This document shows, one piece after another, positions 58,059 to 64,000 of a stretch of 64,000 bases of DNA. Every line of letters begins with the position of its first letter. Position 1 is the stretch's first letter. The translations under genes and the position numbers were made by a program. The notes beneath the pieces were generated by a model that saw nothing but the letters and a program-made list of their open reading frames with translations, was not told where the DNA came from and made no database searches. The DNA lies in the NCBI GenBank assembly GCA_018902385.1, contig JABSSW010000010.1, positions 186,001 to 250,000 on the forward strand. The letters are read 5' to 3'. Origin of the DNA: Physcia stellaris (Eukaryota; Ascomycota; Lecanoromycetes; Caliciales; Physciaceae).

Positions 58059-61000
58059 AGTAAAGAGGATAATTAGCACGTGGGCAGAAGAGCAGAAAAT
58101 CGAGATCCGATACGATCAATAAATGAGTGTATGCTTCTGATTGTAAGATGTGTGAATTATGACTATCTAGAAAAATGCTACAGGCGATTTTGTAGAAGAC
58201 CGAATGTCAAAAATATAAGATTAGTCACGTGCAACTCGTTTATGAGTCAATTATCAATTTTTGTTACTTTTTTGCAACAGCTTTTTTCATAGCAAGACGT
58301 TGCTTTCAACGTCATTTTTTAATCATTTTCGATCAGACAGTTTGCATTTTCTAACGCATGACAATATTGACATCGAAAATCAGATCGAATAGATCACGTT
58401 GTACGCGAAAAGAAAGAAGATTCGTAAAACAGATATCGAAAAATATCGAGAATTTATAGAAGTAAAGTTTTATTCTCGTCGCAATTGCATGATATGAAGT
58501 AATTGTTTTGCAAACTCGAAATGTCGAAATCGTATGTTGATTCGAAGATTTCGAATTTGCACGTTTCGAAATCTTGCGCATTGTCGAAAAACGAAATCAT
58601 TTTGTATGCGAAAATTGCAAATATTTCAAATATATTGACGATTGTTGACGTGTTCGAAAAAATAATCAATTTGCATGCACATTTTGCAATTATTTCAACG
58701 TTGTAATCGTTGTTGAATGTCAAAAAACAAAACGATTTTGTATGCGAATTTGATGAATATTTCAACAACGATTTTATTTTTTGATTCGATATCTTCGATT
58801 TCTATATGATTTTTATTTTCATTTTCGATAGTTTTTATGTTTCGATTTCGAAATCACGTTCACAACAGAGTTCAGAAATGACATTCAGACAGAATTTTTC
58901 GTAGCGTTGATCAAATCAGCGATCAGAATGAACGCATGAATATTCACAACAACGATGACAACAGCATCAACATTGAAGCAAAAAAATTGTTCTTTTTCAT
59001 AAAAGTCGATAGTTGCAGTTTCAAAAATGACATTCGAAATGATGAAAGTGACAGTCGAAACAGAAATACAGATAAAAATCGAAAATATGTTCGAATCAAT
59101 AAAATTAATACAACAACGATTTCAATCAAATGAGTTGTGACGCAATGCGAAATCACGAAACGATCTAAACGATGCTGACAGAAAATTGTATGACTGATGT
59201 AACGATTGTATAAATTTCGAAATCGATATCGATGTTGTGATCAAAGATAGAAAATGCAAAGAATTCGTAAATGTAAATCGAATCAGAAGTCTTTTTCATT
59301 GTTTTTGAATTTTCGATTTGTTGTATTGACGAATTTTTCAAAAATGCGCTCATTGCAATATCAAAATCAAAAGTCTCAATAACAAAATCATTCATGTTCA
59401 TGAGATGTTTGAAAGACGACATATTTATTGCGATCGAAATTTTCAGATTTTCGAGAAATAATGCGAACGAGTTTTTCAAAAATGCGTTAAACGTGACAAT
59501 CAAAGCAAAAATTTTTTGATTCAGAATTTTCATATTAACAATGCAACAACGATTTCAGTCAAATGAATTATTCGAAATCGATTCGATATCGAATGTCAAC
59601 GAGTTTTTCGAAAAATTTGCGAATGTATTAATATGATCAAAAATTTTCTTTTTTGTTGCGACGACAATTCATTTGTCAGACTCAAAAGCAAAAATCTCAT
59701 CGATTTTCTCGATATCATTAGAATTCACGTTATCTGTATCGATCTTTGACAAATCGCATGATATTTTTTTCAGAATAAGCGAAAACTCGTCATCAAAACA
59801 GACTTCGAGTGATGACTTATGCAGACACGAAAAAGCAAAACAATTAGTCGATTCTGAAGCAATAAACTTTGCGAAGATTTCGATATTCGTGATATTCACA
59901 ACTGTACAAATCTTCGATATTTCAGATCGTATTTGTTTCAGAATAGACAAAGACTCGTAAAATTTCTGAATTCGAGCAACGAGATCACGATCGACGAATT
60001 TCTGAAATTGTTGCAAAGTCATTTGATACTTTTTCTGAAATTTTCGCTTCTTTTTCTGACGAAATTTTCGTTTCTTTTTCAGCATTTTTCGCTTTGCAAT
60101 GATGTATCATCGAACAGATTTTTAACAAATTTGTTTACAAGATAATCGAAAAGTTTTGTGCTTTTGATTTTTCTGATTCATTTCTCGATGACAAAAGTCA
60201 ATCATATCAACTTTTCTTCAGAAAGCGTAACATTTTTCGTTTTATTTCTGTAATCAAACTCAACAATAAAGAAATTGTTGATGCGTTCATAATATTCTCG
60301 AATAGATTTCTTGTTCTGTTTCAGATTGCGAACTTTATTTATCACATCGTAGTTAAATAAAATCGACTTCATGATAGTAATATCAATTGATACAGAAACG
60401 AAACGATTTCAGTCAAATGAAATGAACAAACTATCGAGATCGAATTTTGAATCAGAATGTCGAAGTCGAGATTTGAAACAATTATCGAAAACGAGTTCTG
60501 AAACAAAATGTCGAAATCATTTCAACAACGAATATTGAAACAAAACGTCGAAATTATTTGTTGCGAATGCTGAAACAAATCGACTACGTTTTTGACAAAA
60601 ATACACATTCTGCTTGCTAATCTTGTATCATGAATGATGTATTCACGATCAAGCGTCGAATAATGACGTAATTCAGAAAATGATAAAAACGTTCGCACGA
60701 ATATCGAAATCGTTTGTAAATGATGCGCTTTGATTGAATCGCTTCAGAAATTTAGTCAGTTCAATAACAACAATTGTTCGTAATCGCTCTTTTCACTATT
60801 CGTAATGAAAACTCAAGCGACAAATATAGAAATATGTTTGATGTTTTGCTTGCAAACGTACAAAAATGCTGTCTCGAAAGATATTGCGAAGTTAATAAAT
60901 CGAGTATGTTCGAATTCGAAAGCAAAGAATACTGACGTGTTGACTAAAATTATTCGTCAATTATAAATCGTATGAAGTTGAAATTTCGACGTTCAATAAT

Positions 61001-61373
61001 AATGATATAGAGAATTTTCTCGTTCGAAAAGATAAACAATCGATAAAATAGTTGTCGTATAGTAGAAGAATTCGATTCTGTTGTTTCTAGAAGATAAACA
61101 GTGAGCGATCAACGACAATTTTTACTGTCAATCGTTTTTCGAGAATGGATCAGTAAAGAGAATAATTAGCACGTGAACAGAAGAGCAGAAAATCGAGATT
61201 CGATACGATCAATAAATGAGTGTATGCTTTTGATTGTAAAGTGTGTGAATTATGACTATCTAGGAGAATGCTACAGGCGATTTTGTAGAAGGCCGAATGC
61301 CAAGCATATAAGGCTAGTCACGTGCAACTCGCTTATGGGCCAATTACCAGTTTCTTGTTACTCCCCTGCAACA
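58059..61373 (-). mobile_element. LTR retrotransposon fossil, AT-rich
   Basis: Direct repeats of about 221 bp at 58059-58279 and 61152-61373 bound a 3.3-kb element. The 5-bp direct repeat AAGAG lies outside each end (58054-58058 and 61374-61378), the usual size for LTR-element target duplications. On the minus strand the LTR begins TGTTGC, and a stretch near 60240-60375 on that strand resembles a retrotransposon Gag, so the element runs right to left. Family (Gypsy or Copia) is unresolved. The interior is broken by many disruptions, probably dozens, and AT-rich from a RIP-like process. It is shorter than a full element. The LTRs are still clearly alike, which points to moderate rather than great age, although RIP inflates divergence. 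Confidence 0.8.
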
Positions 61374-61621
61374 AAGAGGTACCTTAGTAGCTCGAGCAGG
61401 AGTTGGAGACAAATACTCTAGTATTCGGTTGTCACCTTTTTCCCCACTGCGGTAAGAGTTGCACCTCACCTCAGTCATAGCTGCAAACTCACTGCAATAA
61501 ATCTGCGACATTGACTGTGAGGCCATATCTCTCTTAATGCGTTCCAATCAAGCTTTCTAGCCTAGCAGCGTGTCAAAATCGCAGCAGAGAATTTCTTAAG
61601 GCTTACACAACCCTACACGGC

Positions 61622-63187
61622 TCAATCTCGACGCCGGCTTCTTAAATTGTCTGCACCATCCTCAGCCTCACCGTTATCCTGCTTCCTCTCCGCCCTTGCT
61701 TCGCGTCCCTCGAACAGAGCCCACAGTCCCAAGCCATACGCTGCCACAATGCCTCCAGAAAGAACGAACGCGACCCAAAATACATGAGCGCCAGCCAGAG
61801 CTCCAGTAACGATAGGGCCAACACTCGAACCAGACGTCCTCACCACATTGGTGATTCCCATGAACGCGGTTCTCTCGGCTGGAAGAAACATGGTAGCGAC
61901 GAACGCTGCCCGAAGTCCAATAACATTGGTGCAAGAGCGAAACATGAAGAAGAGTACGGCGAGTGCAAAGCTGTTAGGCAGTGGTACAATCGCTATTGTC
62001 ACTCCTGCAAGTAAATTCACAATTGCCATTGTCTGGCCCCCGTCAGCTCCACGCCCCTGGCTATCAGAGGCATCAAACATACCTTAATGAGACCCAGTCG
62101 TCTGGCTATCGAGGCTGCAACAATATTGGATGATGCTTGAAGCAGGTAGGACGCAAGGAACATGATGCCCAGTGTCCCCTCCTGAGCGTCGAATTTCTCG
62201 TTGAAGTAATAAGCAATCCATGAGCTGGCATGGATGTCTAGTCAGCTTCATTAGTAATCTCCTTCCATGACAGACTTACGTGACTACTAGGCCAATTGAG
62301 ATTGCTTCCAGCGCTTGTAAGAAATTGATCTCTCCAAGAACCACGAACGATTCTCTGTTCGCCGAGAAGCCCAGCCATGGCTTTCGCTCCGGTGGACGAT
62401 CCTTGTAGCCATCGTTCAACAATGGCGCTTCTTCCGAAGAGCCCGACTGTGGCAATTTGTGCTCGCCAACCTCCATCTCGCACTTCGAGCTCAAAGCGAC
62501 GGTCAATAGTAGCTTAATTAACCCAAGTCCTGCATACACAAAGAACACGACACGGTACGCTCCAAGTCTACTATATCCATACTTTGTTTCGAGAAGCTGG
62601 GTCAGCCACCCGCAAGCCAAGGTCCCGAGTGCCTGGCCGAAGATTCCAATAGAGTTGTACCAAGAAAAGATGTCGCCGCGCTCCGATAAGGGGGTGAGCT
62701 GGGTGAGGATAGACTCCTCGATTGCTCGAAAAGGGCCTACTTCATTTGCACTATCATCGATTAGGTAATGGAGAGACATTGATACAATCGCACAGGATTA
62801 CCTCGGACTGATTACTCCAATTGTGGCTCCCACCAGAAGCACCCAGAAGTTATTACATAGCCCGAATATCACTCCGCTTGCTATCATAGCAATCGAACCC
62901 AATCCCAAGACATTGCGACGCCCGAAGCGGTCTGCGATGAACGTGAATAAGATGCTGAGCAGCACGTCTCCCAACAGCGTCAAGGTCATGAAAATCCCGG
63001 TCTTATTGGCCGATGCTCCTAACTCTACCAGAAAAAGGGCGAGAATGAGTGATGAGCCACTGAATGCGAATAATCGAACGAATCTTTGGAGGCAGAACAA
63101 TTTGGCATCCCACGACGAACGGAATAGAGGGGACAAGCCAGATTCGTCGCCTACCCGCTTCCAGATCGTTTCCTTTGACCTAGACAT
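61622..63187 (-). CDS. MFS transporter, general-substrate type
   Basis: Exons (minus) 63187-62802, 62750-62280, 62224-62083 and 62032-61622 give 469 aa with about 11-12 helices. Seen: LILALFLVELGASANKTGIF, the MFS signature after helix 2 (TFIADRFGRRNVLGLG), GPFRAIEESILTQL, NSIGIFGQALGTLACGWLTQ, a hydrophilic central loop of about 60 residues, and a second half ending NVVRTSGSSVGPIV. Three introns of 51, 55 and 50 nt keep frame. Similar to uncharacterised fungal MFS proteins (YCR023c-like). Substrate unknown. Confidence 0.85.
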
Positions 63188-64000
63188 AGCTGCAAGGGCC
63201 TTGAATTGCTTCGTTTATAGTTCCTTGATCTTTCAGGATTTGTTTTTTCTCTCTTTCTTTGATTGATGTATCTCCCAAGAGCTGCAGAAATAACCCCGCA
63301 TCGCTTGCACCATCAATACGATTATGTACCTTACCTTAGTTGCACAAGATCTACTTAAGGCATTCGGTAGCGAAGTCCCCTTATCTCGGATCTCTTAACC
63401 GACATTATTACTTTTAAAGTAATAAGGCAGCCTAGCGCGAGATATTCCGAACGTCAGCCTTGTTTACATATCGTCTGACCACTTCCCACTTTGGGAAGAT
63501 TTACCTTAGCCAATCCAATCCTCAGTGGGAACGACATAGCTTACTTACTGGTATTGATGTTCGCAAGTACTGCCTAGCTAAGGCACGAGATCACCCTAAA
63601 ACCTATTGAAAATGGCGCCTAAAACCTAGCTGCCTTCCACAGTGCAAATCCGGCAGGATGGGAGGATTTGGCATCATTTGTCCCCTTCCAACAATCACAA
63701 AGCAGAAGATTATCACTCCTCTACTCGAGCATTGTTCGGTGTTCAAAAGACTTTCGCCTCCCTTATCACTCCTCACGAGCTTGCTATCAACCCCCGTTCC
63801 CTAGCCCCACTCCAGCCCTTACCCCCAAAACTCCAAAGCACGCACAACCTCTACATTAGACGTCTCGACTTCTGTCATGGTACTATTCTCATCATTCGTT
63901 ACTTGAATATTCAGTTCTCTTTCTGTGGGGTATTGGGAAATCCCCTTGTCTCATGAGATTACCATTCTCGTAAATGGGGCCATAAAGGGAAGAAATAACA
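63188..64000. other. Promoter and intergenic to window end
   Basis: No supported gene. Upstream region of the MFS gene. Open frames at 63642-63956 lack coding character and show no start context. Confidence 0.4.

Noticed and set aside
6930-61150. Classical CpA-to-TpA RIP
   Set aside because: TpA is low and CpA is abundant in both AT-rich blocks. The bias is against CpC and CpT instead.
1-64000. tRNA or rRNA genes
   Set aside because: No convincing B-box with a matching cloverleaf, and no conserved rRNA segment, was found by eye.

Overview
The window is nuclear DNA of a filamentous ascomycete (Pezizomycotina). The reasons are many short GT-AG introns of 45 to 80 bases, fungus-typical families (heme-thiolate peroxidase, ent-kaurene-oxidase-like P450, late sexual development protein, GPR1/FUN34/YaaH permease, Dal5-type transporter, Helo-like N-terminal domain) and two AT-rich repeat blocks mutated in a RIP-like way. 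Intron positions were inferred by eye from splice signals, reading phase and family alignment from memory. No search was run.

Left part (1-16,000): the 3' part of a tripeptidyl-aminopeptidase-like hydrolase (+) faces a cytochrome P450 (-) preceded by a 19-bp minisatellite. A doubtful small secreted protein follows, then a dead piggyBac DNA transposon (6,905-9,043) with 35-bp terminal inverted repeats, a seven-helix membrane protein (+) and a secreted unspecific-peroxygenase/chloroperoxidase-type enzyme (-).

Middle-left (16,172-22,708): a probable organosulfur-scavenging cluster. A single seven-exon gene joins an MDR (zinc-type alcohol dehydrogenase) reductase to an SfnG-like dimethylsulfone monooxygenase. 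Divergent to it is a GPR1/FUN34/YaaH permease, followed by a DszC/SfnC-like flavin monooxygenase with an 8-nt microexon. A perfect match to the CYS3 sulfur-regulator consensus lies about 100 bp upstream of the last gene. A ferritin-like late-sexual-development protein and a Gly/Ala-rich protein come next.

Centre (27,000-52,020): an accessory-looking block. It carries large membrane-anchored coiled-coil or low-complexity proteins, mostly on the minus strand, with a Helo-like/zinc-finger protein and small orphan proteins between them. Two of the big proteins (31,774-35,202 and 47,278-52,018) each end in two modules that resemble the helical AAA+ 'lid', but no ATPase core was seen. All four modules are cut by a phase-2 intron at the same place, which argues for module duplication. 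This is my best candidate for an undescribed family. The block also holds five copies of a stem-loop repeat, placed downstream of two of these genes, and two copies of a TIR element flanked by 7-bp target duplications.

Right part (53,757-64,000): a Dal5-like MFS transporter (-) beside an FAD monooxygenase (+), a decayed LTR retrotransposon (58,059-61,373) with 5-bp target duplications, and a second MFS transporter (-).

Both AT-rich elements lack the classical CpA-to-TpA RIP signature. They keep CpA and CpG but have lost CpC and most CpT, so the mutational process looks unusual.
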